Part shown: piece by piece, positions 1-7,800 of the stretch
How the letters are laid out: the number at the start of each line of letters is the position of its first letter
Numbering within the stretch: the first letter of the stretch is position 1
From: Planctomycetaceae bacterium
Lineage (GTDB): Bacteria; Planctomycetota; Planctomycetia; Pirellulales; Thermoguttaceae
NCBI GenBank assembly: GCA_015062085.1
Contig: SUVI01000109.1
Coordinates: 1-14,905, forward strand
Length of the DNA: 14,905 bases
Direction of reading: 5' to 3'
Notes under the pieces: model-generated
Seen by the model: only the letters and a program-made list of their open reading frames with translations
Told to the model about the DNA's origin: nothing
The model's database searches: none
Made by a program: the position numbers and the translations under genes

Positions 1-47
1 ATAATAGTAGGATCGTTGAATTTTTTCTGATTTTTGCATGTACAATA

Positions 48-1157
48 ATGCAAAGCTGTACTGTGAAGGGACAGGATAGTATTCCGGCTCATTTTCGTAA
101 TGAAATTCGGGAATCCATTATCCTTCTGGAAAGTGGAGCACTTGCGGACCGGGATTTTTCAGAAACGTTCATCGCTCATCTGGAGTGCCATTGGAGCGCG
201 ACGGTGGAAAACTGCCGGTTTCGGGATTCGTACATTAAACTCGCTGGTTTTGAAGGTTACTGCGCCAACTGCGATTTCACGAATTGCCGTATCGGGGGCG
301 GAATACTGAATCTCCCGCAGGAAAATCTAGTCCAGCTGAAAAACTTTCAGGAACGCAGATTTACGGAGATCTCTTTCGGTCAAACGTCGCTTAAAGGGGT
401 GGATCTGACCGGGTTTGAGTTTTCACACGGACAGTTCGACAGCCTGGATCTCTCCGAAAGTCGGCTTCAAAACGTACTTTTCGCGCACTGCTATCTCCCG
501 AACCTGACGCAGGAACAGTTTTGCGCGACCCGCAATTACGCACAGGGTAATTTTTTCGACACGCTATTTCATTCCCAAATGCGTTTGAAAAAGGTTTCTC
601 TCCGGGGAATGTTTTTCGGGTCGCACCGTCATTCTTCGCCGCTTGTATTGGATGCGGATTCAGATCTAACGGATGCCGTTTTCGTCAATGTGGACCTGTC
701 CGGGTCGGAGCTGACGCTCGAGCAGATAAAAACGACCTGGAATTACCAGGCAGACGCTATGGCTCTGGCCCGCTGGCCGGAATGGGTCGAGAAAGAGCTG
801 AAAATCCAACGTCAAAAGGCTCCTCAATATTACCTGCCCGGACGTTCGGAAGCATATTATTCCGCCCCGAAAAAATGTTTTTTGCCAGCGAGACAAACGT
901 TTCTGCGTCCAGAAGACCAAAATCTCTCAAACCGGGTGATCCTGAAAGGCCAAATGCTCTGTTCGTTTGAAAATATTCCCATGAACGCCTGCGTTTTCAT
1001 CGACTGTGACCTTACCGAGTCGAAAAATCTCTCTTTTGAGCAGGTCAAGAAAACGTGGAACTACAAAACCGGCCGAATGTCGCTCTGCAAGTGGCCGAAA
1101 CATATCGAAAAGGCGTTAGAGGAAGAGGAAGAGGAAAAGGCGAAAGAGGAGGAGTAG
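48..1157 (+). CDS. Pentapeptide-like repeat protein with recurring LTxEQ/TWNY modules
   Basis: Specific function unknown. The 369-residue product alternates short pentapeptide-like stretches (about residues 56-82, 115-152, 204-221 and 297-327, with A/V-D/N-L/F type steps such as VDLSGSEL and CDLTESKN) with a conserved module starting at residues 153, 222 and 328. The module reads L-T/S-x-E-Q, then T-x-N-Y; copies two and three continue with M-x-L-x-x-W-P and an amphipathic helix. The C-terminus is almost pure Glu/Lys. Pentapeptide repeats normally form a right-handed beta-helix used as a scaffold or protein mimic. No signal peptide or membrane segment is visible, so it is probably cytoplasmic. 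The chosen ATG lacks a clear Shine-Dalgarno. The frame stays open from the window edge, so the true start may lie upstream. A promoter-like TTGAAT (16-21) and TACAAT (41-46) with a 19-bp gap sits too close to this ATG to serve it well. Convergent with fliA. Confidence 0.75.
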   Translation: MQSCTVKGQDSIPAHFRNEIRESIILLESGALADRDFSETFIAHLECHWSATVENCRFRDSYIKLAGFEGYCANCDFTNCRIGGGILNLPQENLVQLKNFQERRFTEISFGQTSLKGVDLTGFEFSHGQFDSLDLSESRLQNVLFAHCYLPNLTQEQFCATRNYAQGNFFDTLFHSQMRLKKVSLRGMFFGSHRHSSPLVLDADSDLTDAVFVNVDLSGSELTLEQIKTTWNYQADAMALARWPEWVEKELKIQRQKAPQYYLPGRSEAYYSAPKKCFLPARQTFLRPEDQNLSNRVILKGQMLCSFENIPMNACVFIDCDLTESKNLSFEQVKKTWNYKTGRMSLCKWPKHIEKALEEEEEEKAKEEE

Positions 1158-1212
1158 TCAGGATCTCAGGACCTTTTTGCAAAATAGATCCGTTTCCCGC
1201 GGGAGTTTGTGA

Positions 1213-1242
1213 TAAAAAAGGCACGTCGTGTGAGGACGTGCC
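1213..1242 (-). terminator. Intrinsic terminator of the flhF-fliA operon
   Basis: On the minus strand a perfect 8-bp stem (GGCACGTC / GACGTGCC, 7-nt loop CTCACAC) is followed directly by six T residues. It begins about 28 bases after the fliA stop codon. The plus-strand side of the hairpin has no T tract, so it should not stop transcription of the convergent upstream gene. Confidence 0.9.
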
Positions 1243-1270
1243 GGAGGAATTCGTAAAATGCAGACCGGGA

Positions 1271-2053
1271 TCAGATCGTCGGCATGAGTTCGTTTCTTCG
1301 CGGAAGGAGCTGACTCTTGAGACGCTTCATCATCTGCGAGTGCATCTGGCTGACGCGGCTTTCGGAAAGATCGAGAGTGGCTCCGATTTCCTTCATCGTC
1401 ATCTCTTCATAGTAGTAGAGGATGAGAATAAGGCGCTCGTTCTGGCTCAGGCCTTTTGTAATGAGCTTGATCAGGTCCTTGCGCTGAAGGGAATTGATGG
1501 GATCTTCCGTGCGACGGTCTTCCAGGATGTCGCCTTCATTCATATCGCTGTCATCATTATCCGACCATTTGTTACTGAGGCTGACGAGTCCGACAGTCTG
1601 GGATTCTTTTTTGATTTTTTCAACTTCAGCGACCGAGATCTCCATAGCTTCCGCGATCTCTTCATTCGTCGGGAAACGTCCGAGACGCAGTTCCATTTTG
1701 TGCGTCACGTCGTTAAATTTCGAGGCACGTGAACGAATCAGACGCGGGACCCAGTCGAGATTGCGGATCTCATCGAGCATCGCGCCCTGGATACGCTGGA
1801 TGCAGTAAGTCTCGAACTTGACGCCGCGAGAAAGATCGTAGGCTTCGATCGCGTCCATAAGGCCAAAATATCCGGAGGAGATCAAATCGTCAAGTTCCAC
1901 TTCGTTCGGGAAACGCGCACGGATCTTTTCTGCATTGAACTTGACCAGCGGCATGTACTCTTCCATGAGCTGATTACGCAATTCGAGAGTCGGATTCTTT
2001 TTATACTCCGCCCAGACGGGGTCCAGACGATCTGTTTTTTTCGGATTTACCAC
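1271..2053 (-). CDS. fliA: RNA polymerase sigma factor FliA (sigma-28, flagellar)
   Basis: Alternative sigma factor of the FliA/WhiG class, which directs RNA polymerase to late flagellar and motility promoters. The 260-residue length is normal for the family. Region 2 spans about 30-105, with the core-binding DDLISSGYFGLMDAIEAYD segment. Region 2.4 carries DEIRNLDWVPRL (94-105), the DWVPR signature of this class. Region 3 covers about 106-160. Region 4 (about 192-250) ends in the -35-binding helix-turn-helix MTMKEIGATLDLSESRVSQM (218-237). The start is GTG, chosen because a perfect AGGAGG (plus positions 2060-2065) lies six bases upstream. It follows flhF on the same strand after 98 bases and is probably cotranscribed, although a hairpin lies between the two. 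No anti-sigma factor FlgM gene is visible nearby. Identification is strong; the actual regulon is inferred. Confidence 0.93.
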   Translation of the reverse strand: MVNPKKTDRLDPVWAEYKKNPTLELRNQLMEEYMPLVKFNAEKIRARFPNEVELDDLISSGYFGLMDAIEAYDLSRGVKFETYCIQRIQGAMLDEIRNLDWVPRLIRSRASKFNDVTHKMELRLGRFPTNEEIAEAMEISVAEVEKIKKESQTVGLVSLSNKWSDNDDSDMNEGDILEDRRTEDPINSLQRKDLIKLITKGLSQNERLILILYYYEEMTMKEIGATLDLSESRVSQMHSQMMKRLKSQLLPRRNELMPTI

Positions 2054-2070
2054 TGAATTCCTCCTGGATC

Positions 2071-2110
2071 GATAAAACTTCGCGAGCCGATCCCAATGGC
2101 TCGATCGAAG
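2071..2110 (-). promoter_or_regulatory. Hairpin with short U tract between flhF and fliA (possible attenuator)
   Basis: On the minus strand, CTTCG-AT-CGAGCC, a 9-nt loop, then GGCTCG-CGAAG forms an 11-bp stem with a 2-nt bulge. It is followed by TTTTAT and, a few bases later, the fliA Shine-Dalgarno. The layout resembles a weak intrinsic terminator or attenuator inside the operon, or an mRNA processing/stability element that could set the ratio of FliA to FlhF. The structure is seen directly; the role is inferred. Confidence 0.5.
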
Positions 2111-2151
2111 GGATACCGCACGCGCGGATCCTGTGTTTTGTCAAGAAAGGG

Positions 2152-3825
2152 CTACGGTCTGCACGATTCATCCCCCAAGATCAGGCGTGCAAGCCGCATC
2201 CGTTCCGCAGTCTCGAAATCGTCGGGAACTTTCTGACCGTTCGTGAGGTAACTGACCGGAAGAGTCGTTTCCTGCAGGAGCGGGTAAAGGTTCCCGAGAC
2301 CGAGTGCTTCGTCCAGTTTCGTGAGGATCAGCGACGTAGTACCGAGGCTTTCGAAAGACTGGACGGCCTTCTTTAAAATTCGGGTACGTGAAGTGCTCGA
2401 AAGGACGAGCATCACGCTGTTGACTTGAGCTGCATCGAAGAACATTCGCAGTTCCTGCAGCGGCATTTCATCTGCCCTGCTCTGTCCTGCCGTATCAATG
2501 AGCACGAGGTCAAAATCCGCCATTCGGGCCATTGCTTCGCGCATTTGGCGGCGGGTGGAAACGCAGAGCATCGGAATGCTGATGATGTCTGCGAAAGTCT
2601 GAAGCTGCTCAACGGCTCCCATACGCGAAAGATCGAGCGTGATGAGACCGACCTGGCAGTTTTTGCGCTGGCGGTAATCGATCGCAAGTTTGGCGATCGT
2701 CGTCGTTTTTCCGACTCCGGTAGGACCGACCAGAGCCGCAACATGACGTGTGCCGGGCTGGATCTGGATCGGACCAGACGTCTGAATATCTTGTGCGACC
2801 AACTCCTGAAGGCGCTTTTCAAGAAATTCCTGATCCGTACTCAGCGTGCGCTTTCCAGTGGCTGCGTAAAGGACTTCCTCATTACGAAGCCGCTCAATGA
2901 GTGAAGCTGCGGAAAGCTCATCCATGTCGGCCGTCTGGAGTTTCGCATATACCTGGAGCAGCGCATCCTGAAATGCTGCGGGACCTGCGGAAAGCTCGGG
3001 CTTCAAATTCGCGGAACGATGGAAAAAACGCGTTTGATCCCGAAAAAGGAGTCCCGAATCGGAATCGTCGCCAGACTGCAGGTTTCCGAGTCCAAAGGAG
3101 TAAAACGCGTGATCTTCCGCCCCTCTGGAATACGAACGTTCCGGTGAGCCCGAATTTTCGGCAGCACGACGCCGTTCCAAGTCCGCAGCCGAGTTTCGAG
3201 GTACGGCACACGCGGTTTGAGACGCTGCACTTACGGTTCGAGACATTTCAGGCGCCGACCCCAAACAGGAAGCCGTCCTCTCGCCAGCCGCTCGAACATT
3301 CTGCAGCACATCCAAACTATGGGCAGTTTTGCCATCCTGTTCCAAATCATGAATGGAGTCCCAAATCGAATCTGGCGCCATTTCCGAAGGACTTGCCGCG
3401 CAGCCGTCCACGAACTCACCATTCAAACGCCGCGAATGAACGCCCCTCCGTTCTACCCGTTCGTTCTTCTCAGAAACGAATGCAATTACCGGAAGAACCG
3501 CCGCTTCCCGCGTTTCATCGTCCGTACTGGATCCGGTTTTCCTGCAGCTCTCAAAACTCTCGGAGCGCTCGAAAATCCCAGGTTTCTCAAGGCTTTCAGG
3601 ATCTTCCGGCACACCTTCACAGCAGGCATTCTGTACGTCTTCCTGCTTCTCTTCCAGTCCGTCGGAAACCGTAACTTCAACCATCCCGCCCCACGGAAGA
3701 AACCCCATGATCCCGCGTTTTCGAACCTCACGGGTCTCGAGGATCTCCGCTCCAAGGCCAAGGTCTTCCCGTATCATCGCAAATGCTTCGCAAAGATCTT
3801 TTGCTCGATACGTTTTGATCTTCAT
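2152..3825 (-). CDS. flhF: Flagellar biosynthesis protein FlhF (SRP-type GTPase) with long linker
   Basis: SRP-family GTPase that helps place and assemble flagella at the cell pole, acting at the cytoplasmic membrane. The B domain is N-terminal (about 1-55, opening MKIKTYRAKDLCEAFAMI). A low-complexity linker rich in Ser, Glu, Ala and Arg runs about 56-285. A helical N domain follows (about 287-365). The G domain has P-loop GPTGVGKTT (367-375), DTAGQ (444-448), TKLD (502-505) and a closing LTNGQKVPDDF. The segment normally read DTYR in SRP GTPases is DLSR here (398-401), followed by the usual GAVEQL. At 557 residues it is longer than most FlhF proteins, mainly because of the linker. The ATG start has GAGGG about ten bases upstream. 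It leads the operon with fliA; no flhG/ylxH lies between them, although flhF-flhG-fliA is a common order. Confidence 0.92.
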   Translation of the reverse strand: MKIKTYRAKDLCEAFAMIREDLGLGAEILETREVRKRGIMGFLPWGGMVEVTVSDGLEEKQEDVQNACCEGVPEDPESLEKPGIFERSESFESCRKTGSSTDDETREAAVLPVIAFVSEKNERVERRGVHSRRLNGEFVDGCAASPSEMAPDSIWDSIHDLEQDGKTAHSLDVLQNVRAAGERTASCLGSAPEMSRTVSAASQTACAVPRNSAADLERRRAAENSGSPERSYSRGAEDHAFYSFGLGNLQSGDDSDSGLLFRDQTRFFHRSANLKPELSAGPAAFQDALLQVYAKLQTADMDELSAASLIERLRNEEVLYAATGKRTLSTDQEFLEKRLQELVAQDIQTSGPIQIQPGTRHVAALVGPTGVGKTTTIAKLAIDYRQRKNCQVGLITLDLSRMGAVEQLQTFADIISIPMLCVSTRRQMREAMARMADFDLVLIDTAGQSRADEMPLQELRMFFDAAQVNSVMLVLSSTSRTRILKKAVQSFESLGTTSLILTKLDEALGLGNLYPLLQETTLPVSYLTNGQKVPDDFETAERMRLARLILGDESCRP

Positions 3826-3916
3826 GGATCAGGAACCCTCACTTCGTGTGTTTCATGCCTCCGCGGACACGGTGATCCGCCCGGACTAAAAGAATTTTTT
3901 CTGAATGCTTGAAGTA

Positions 3917-3945
3917 AGATTAGCATTTTTTGCCGAATGACGCAA
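3917..3945 (-). promoter_or_regulatory. Candidate promoter for flhF-fliA
   Basis: On the minus strand TTGCGT (plus 3940-3945) and TAATCT (plus 3917-3922) are 17 bases apart. A TG one base upstream of the -10 hexamer makes it an extended -10 type. Each hexamer matches the sigma-70 consensus at only three of six positions, so this is a weak call. Confidence 0.3.
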
Positions 3946-4055
3946 GAGTGATTTTGCGGAAAAGGCCCGATCCCTGAAAAAAATTTCATCTTTTAGCCAA
4001 CTTTCAGAAAAAGAGAAATATATGTACGCCCTCCCCCTGTTCTTTTTTGGAAAAT

Positions 4056-4065
4056 TTGGTAAAAT
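4056..4065 (+). promoter_or_regulatory. Candidate extended -10 promoter element for ileS
   Basis: TTGGTAAAAT has a TG one base before TAAAAT and lies 56 bases upstream of the ileS ATG. A closely similar CTGGTAAAAT occurs before the CNT gene. No good -35 hexamer is present at the right distance, so it is only a candidate. Confidence 0.3.
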
Positions 4066-4121
4066 GACGACGAAATTGTGTTTTTGTTCGCTGGTTTTAT
4101 CCCATAAATTAAGGTGAAAAA

Positions 4122-7100
4122 ATGCTGAAGGTCCAGGAAGGAAGAGTTTCTTTTCCAAAAATGGAAGAAGAAATGGTCCAGTGGTGGAAAGAGAACAACA
4201 TTTACGAAAAATCGCTTGCGCGCCGTGAAAACGCGCCCGCATTCGTCTTTTTTGAAGGTCCGCCGACCGCAAACGGAATGCCGCACCCCGGCCACTGCCT
4301 GACTCGTGCAATGAAAGACATTTTCCCGCGTTACCGTACCATGCGCGGATACCGATGCGAACGTAAAGCCGGCTGGGACACCCACGGTCTCCCCGTCGAA
4401 CTGGAAGTGTGCAAGGAACTCGGTCTGAAAAAATCTCGTGAAGAGATCGAAAACTACGGCATCGAACCGTTCATCCAGCTCTGCCAGAAAAGCGTCTGGC
4501 GCTACATGCAGGAATGGGAGCACCTTACCGAGCGCATCGGCTTCTGGATCCATCTCGATAAAGCGTATGTGACCTACCATCAGTCGTTCGTCGAATCGGT
4601 CTGGTGGGCGCTTTCCGAATTCTTCAAAAAAGACCTCCTCTACCAGGGACACAAGATCGTCTGGTGGTGGGCGCAGGGCGGAACCGCGCTCTCAAGCGGT
4701 GAAGTGGGCGAAGGCTACCGCGAAGTCGCCGATCCCGCCGTTTACGTCCGCTACCCAGTTCTTGCGGAAGAAAAAACGCCGGAAGTCCTCAAAAACGCCG
4801 ATCTCGTCATCTGGACCACCACCCCGTGGACGCTTTCCAGCAACCAGTTCGTCGCCGTCAAGACGGACATGGAATACTGTGTCGTGAAATTCGAGGGTGA
4901 CGCACGCGCAGTGGTCATCGCCGAGCCGCTCCTCGCTTCCGTCGCACAAAAATACGGCGGAAAAAAGCCGAAAGAATACGAACTTCTCGGCAAATTCACC
5001 GGTGAGGAACTCGTCGGCGTCCGTTACCTGCCCCCCTTCGACACGTTCTACCGCACACTCGGAAACGTTCAGGGCACTCTCAAGACCGGCGAAAAAGAGT
5101 ACCTTGCCTGGCGCGTCGTCCCGGCGGATTTCGTCACCGTTGACACCGGAACCGGCTTGGTCCACCAGGCTCCCGCGTTCGGTGAAGACGACTTCGGCGT
5201 CCTCCAGGCCCAAAAAGCCCGTTTCGTGGACGGCGAAGGCCCCGACATGATCTGCGCCGTCGCGTCAAACGGCACATTCACCGAAGTTTTCCCTGAATTC
5301 CAGGGACGCTGGGTCAAGGAAGCAGACCGCGACATCATCAAGGTCCTGAAGGAGAAAGAGCTGCTCCTCATCCACGAACAGTATCTCCACGAGTACCCCT
5401 TCTACACGCGCTCGGACGACCCGCTCATCCAGTACCCGCGCAAGAGCTGGTTCATCAAAACGAGTCAGTTCCGTGACTCCATGCTCAAAAATAATGCCCA
5501 GATCAAATGGCTCCCCGAGCACATTCGTGACGGCCGATTCGGCAATTTCCTCTCCGGAAACGTCGACTGGGCGCTTTCGCGAGAACGTTTCTGGGGCACT
5601 CCGCTCCCGATCTGGGTCTGCGAAAAGACCGGGAAAATGGAAGCGATCGCGAATTACGACGAGCTGATGGCAAAACCGGGCGTCTCCGGAATGGAAGTCT
5701 GGATGAAGGCGAAAGCCGCGAACCCGGATCTCCCGGAAGATCTCAAAGTACACAAGCCGTACATTGACGAAATCACGTACGATTCCCCGTTCGGCGAGCT
5801 GAACGAAGACGGTTCCGTGCCGCGGATGCGTCGTGTCCCGGAAGTGATCGACTGCTGGTTCGACTCCGGAGCGATGCCGTTCGCGCAGTGGGGCTACCCG
5901 CACAAACCGGGATCTGAGGAAGAATTCAAGACTCACTTCCCCGCGGACTTCATCAGTGAAGCGATCGACCAGACCCGCGGCTGGTTCTACAGTCAGCTGG
6001 CGATCAGCACGCTTCTGTTCGGTGACCACGCGCTCCAGAACGAAACGGCCGACCGTGTCCGCGAGTACCCGCACCCGTTCAAAACGTGCGTCGTACTGGG
6101 TCTGATGCTTGCGGAATGGTGGGAAAACAAAGGGTACAAAGACCCGAAAGACCGCCAGATCTTCCTCGAAGAAGACGAAGCAAAAAAGGTCCTCGGTGCA
6201 AAAAATTACGAGCACAAGATCGGAAAAATGTCGAAATCGCTCCGCAATTACCGCTCGCCGAACGAAATTTTCGACAAATACGGTGCGGACGCGCTGCGCT
6301 GGTACTTCTACAGTAACCAGGCGCCGTGGAACGCCATCATCTACAGTGAGCGTGCGATCGCCGAATCGATGCCGGCTTTCACCGTGAAACTTTGGGACAC
6401 GCTGAAATTCCTCGTCGGTTACGCGAACAGCGACGGTTTCGAACCGGAAAAATGGCTGGAAGGCGACGCGGGACAAATGACGCCGGACGTTCTGAAAAAC
6501 GCGAAGAACTACCGCCCGGTCTCCGAACGCGCGGAGCTGGACCGCTGGATCATGAGCAAGCTGAACTCGCTCAACGCATTCGTGATCGAAAAGCTGGATG
6601 CGTATGACAATCACCCGGCTGCCGCTGCTTTGCTTGAGTTCGTGGATGCGCTGAGCAACTGGTACATCCGCCGCTCGAAGGAAAGCATCTGGAGTTCCGA
6701 CAAATCGGACGCCAACTGTGCGAAGTGGGACACCTACTGGACGCTTTACGAATGCCTGGTCACCCTTTCCAAGCTCATTGCGCCGTTCGTGCCGTTCATG
6801 GCCGAGCAGATCTGGAACACGCTCGTTCGCGAGCCGTTCGGTGCGCGCGCGATGGAAAGTGTCCACCTCTGCGACTATCCGACGCCCAGCACGGATGTGA
6901 TCGATGAGACCCTTGCCGTTCGCATGGACCTGATGCGTGAGATCTGCTCTCAGGGGCATTCGGCCCGACAGAATGCGAGTCTGAAAGTGAAGCAGCCGCT
7001 CTCCGGCGTGGATATCGTCCTGACGGAAGCCTCGCGTCCGCACCGCGGCTGGCTCACCGAGCATGACGAACTGATCCGCGAAGAACTGAACGTGAAGGAA

Positions 7101-7670
7101 GTCCGATTCACTGACCGTGCGGATGACTACGTTTCATACACGATCCTTCCGGACCTGAAGAAACTGGGTAAAAAGCTCGGAAAACTCCTTCCGATCCTGA
7201 AAAACTGGCTCACTACGGCCGACGGTGCCGCACTGCTGGCGCAGATGGAGCAGGACGGTCAGGTCGAAGTGGAACTGGACGGTCAGAAAGTCGCGTTCAC
7301 CGCAGAAGAGCTGATCATTCGTCTCCAGGCGAAAGAAGGCTTTGCGGCCTCCCAAGGCAAGAATTCGGTCGTAGTGCTGACGACGGAATTGACGCCGGAA
7401 CTGATCGCGGAAGGCAATGCCCGCGAGATCGTCCGCGCCATTCAGAGCCGCCGCAAGGACCTGAACTGCGCATACGCCGACCACATTCGCGTCTGTTTCG
7501 AAACGGAAGACGCCGTGATGCTCGACGCTGCGAAAGCGTTCGCCCAGTACATTTGCGGTGAAACGCTGGCGGACGAACTCATCTTCGCCCCGACCGACGC
7601 CTACTCCGCCGCGGAAACCGTCAAAGTCAAACTCGCCGGCGCAGCCGTCCAGCTGACGGTCTTAAGGTAG
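4122..7670 (+). CDS. ileS: Isoleucine--tRNA ligase, long HxGH (type-2-like) form
   Basis: Class I aminoacyl-tRNA synthetase that charges tRNA-Ile in the cytoplasm. The ATP-binding HIGH motif appears as HPGH (55-58), within a [13 protein letters not shown] context and followed by [10 protein letters not shown]. The CP1 editing domain carries [16 protein letters not shown] (343-358). The IleRS-typical [10 protein letters not shown] starts at residue 578, and the KMSKS loop is exact (702-706). An anticodon-binding helical domain follows. The last ~180 residues form an extra C-terminal domain resembling the one (DUF5915, from memory) found on long IleRS proteins. The length, 1182 residues, is well above the ~930 of type-1 bacterial IleRS. 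About 38 residues separate VVLGLML (657-663) from KMSKS, longer than usual. AAGGTG (4111-4116) lies five bases before the ATG. HxGH-type enzymes are often mupirocin-tolerant; that is a family inference. A single-gene transcript is likely, given its own terminator. Confidence 0.96.
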   Translation: MLKVQEGRVSFPKMEEEMVQWWKENNIYEKSLARRENAPAFVFFEGPPTANGMPHPGHCLTRAMKDIFPRYRTMRGYRCERKAGWDTHGLPVELEVCKELGLKKSREEIENYGIEPFIQLCQKSVWRYMQEWEHLTERIGFWIHLDKAYVTYHQSFVESVWWALSEFFKKDLLYQGHKIVWWWAQGGTALSSGEVGEGYREVADPAVYVRYPVLAEEKTPEVLKNADLVIWTTTPWTLSSNQFVAVKTDMEYCVVKFEGDARAVVIAEPLLASVAQKYGGKKPKEYELLGKFTGEELVGVRYLPPFDTFYRTLGNVQGTLKTGEKEYLAWRVVPADFVTVDTGTGLVHQAPAFGEDDFGVLQAQKARFVDGEGPDMICAVASNGTFTEVFPEFQGRWVKEADRDIIKVLKEKELLLIHEQYLHEYPFYTRSDDPLIQYPRKSWFIKTSQFRDSMLKNNAQIKWLPEHIRDGRFGNFLSGNVDWALSRERFWGTPLPIWVCEKTGKMEAIANYDELMAKPGVSGMEVWMKAKAANPDLPEDLKVHKPYIDEITYDSPFGELNEDGSVPRMRRVPEVIDCWFDSGAMPFAQWGYPHKPGSEEEFKTHFPADFISEAIDQTRGWFYSQLAISTLLFGDHALQNETADRVREYPHPFKTCVVLGLMLAEWWENKGYKDPKDRQIFLEEDEAKKVLGAKNYEHKIGKMSKSLRNYRSPNEIFDKYGADALRWYFYSNQAPWNAIIYSERAIAESMPAFTVKLWDTLKFLVGYANSDGFEPEKWLEGDAGQMTPDVLKNAKNYRPVSERAELDRWIMSKLNSLNAFVIEKLDAYDNHPAAAALLEFVDALSNWYIRRSKESIWSSDKSDANCAKWDTYWTLYECLVTLSKLIAPFVPFMAEQIWNTLVREPFGARAMESVHLCDYPTPSTDVIDETLAVRMDLMREICSQGHSARQNASLKVKQPLSGVDIVLTEASRPHRGWLTEHDELIREELNVKEVRFTDRADDYVSYTILPDLKKLGKKLGKLLPILKNWLTTADGAALLAQMEQDGQVEVELDGQKVAFTAEELIIRLQAKEGFAASQGKNSVVVLTTELTPELIAEGNAREIVRAIQSRRKDLNCAYADHIRVCFETEDAVMLDAAKAFAQYICGETLADELIFAPTDAYSAAETVKVKLAGAAVQLTVLR

Positions 7671-7714
7671 AAGGTCAGGATGAAGTTCAAATCTGAGATT
7701 TAGCTGATCCTTTT

Positions 7715-7754
7715 GGGAGAGATGGTGCTTTACCGCGCGGTCTCTCCCTTTTTT
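7715..7754 (+). terminator. Intrinsic terminator after ileS
   Basis: A perfect 8-bp stem GGGAGAGA (7715-7722) / TCTCTCCC (7741-7748) with an 18-nt loop, in which GGT/ACC can pair further, is followed by TTTTTT. It starts 45 bases after the ileS stop. It separates ileS from the ATPase gene, which therefore probably needs its own promoter or relies on readthrough. Confidence 0.88.
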
Positions 7755-7800
7755 GGAAATTTTCCTTTAGAAATTCCCCTTGGAAAAACAGAGGCGCGCA

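Larger units (their letters stand above)
3826..4121. other. Divergent intergenic region between flhF and ileS
   Basis: About 296 bases separating divergent flhF and ileS. It holds the candidate promoters listed separately and a small hairpin in the flhF leader (GCGGA at 3863-3867, TCCGC at 3876-3880). I see no T-box leader, no tRNA, and no convincing sigma-28 or sigma-54 promoter. The part from 3890 to 4110 is AT-rich, as expected for a promoter region. Confidence 0.6.

Noticed and set aside
1055..1732. 225-codon plus-strand open frame overlapping the end of the first gene and fliA
   Set aside because: It spans the fliA terminator and runs antisense through region 4 of fliA; the product resembles nothing.
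2901..3912. Plus-strand open frames (257 and 231 codons) antisense to the flhF linker
   Set aside because: They cover the low-complexity linker of flhF, lack ribosome binding sites and have no domain resemblance. flhF is continuous across the region with its B and G domains in frame.
3826..4121. T-box leader for ileS, or sigma-28/sigma-54 promoter for flhF
   Set aside because: No T-box core sequence is present. GG and GC pairs near the flhF side are not ten bases apart as sigma-54 requires, and no GCCGATAA-like box is seen.
5265..7064. 599-codon open frame on the minus strand, antisense to ileS
   Set aside because: It lies wholly inside ileS, which has all catalytic motifs. The antisense translation is rich in Arg, Val, Asp and Phe with no recognisable domain, as expected from complementing a biased codon set.
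7780..7800. TTG at 7780 as the start of the ATPase
   Set aside because: ATG 7801 has AGAGG at the right distance, and the seven extra residues are not needed by the fold.
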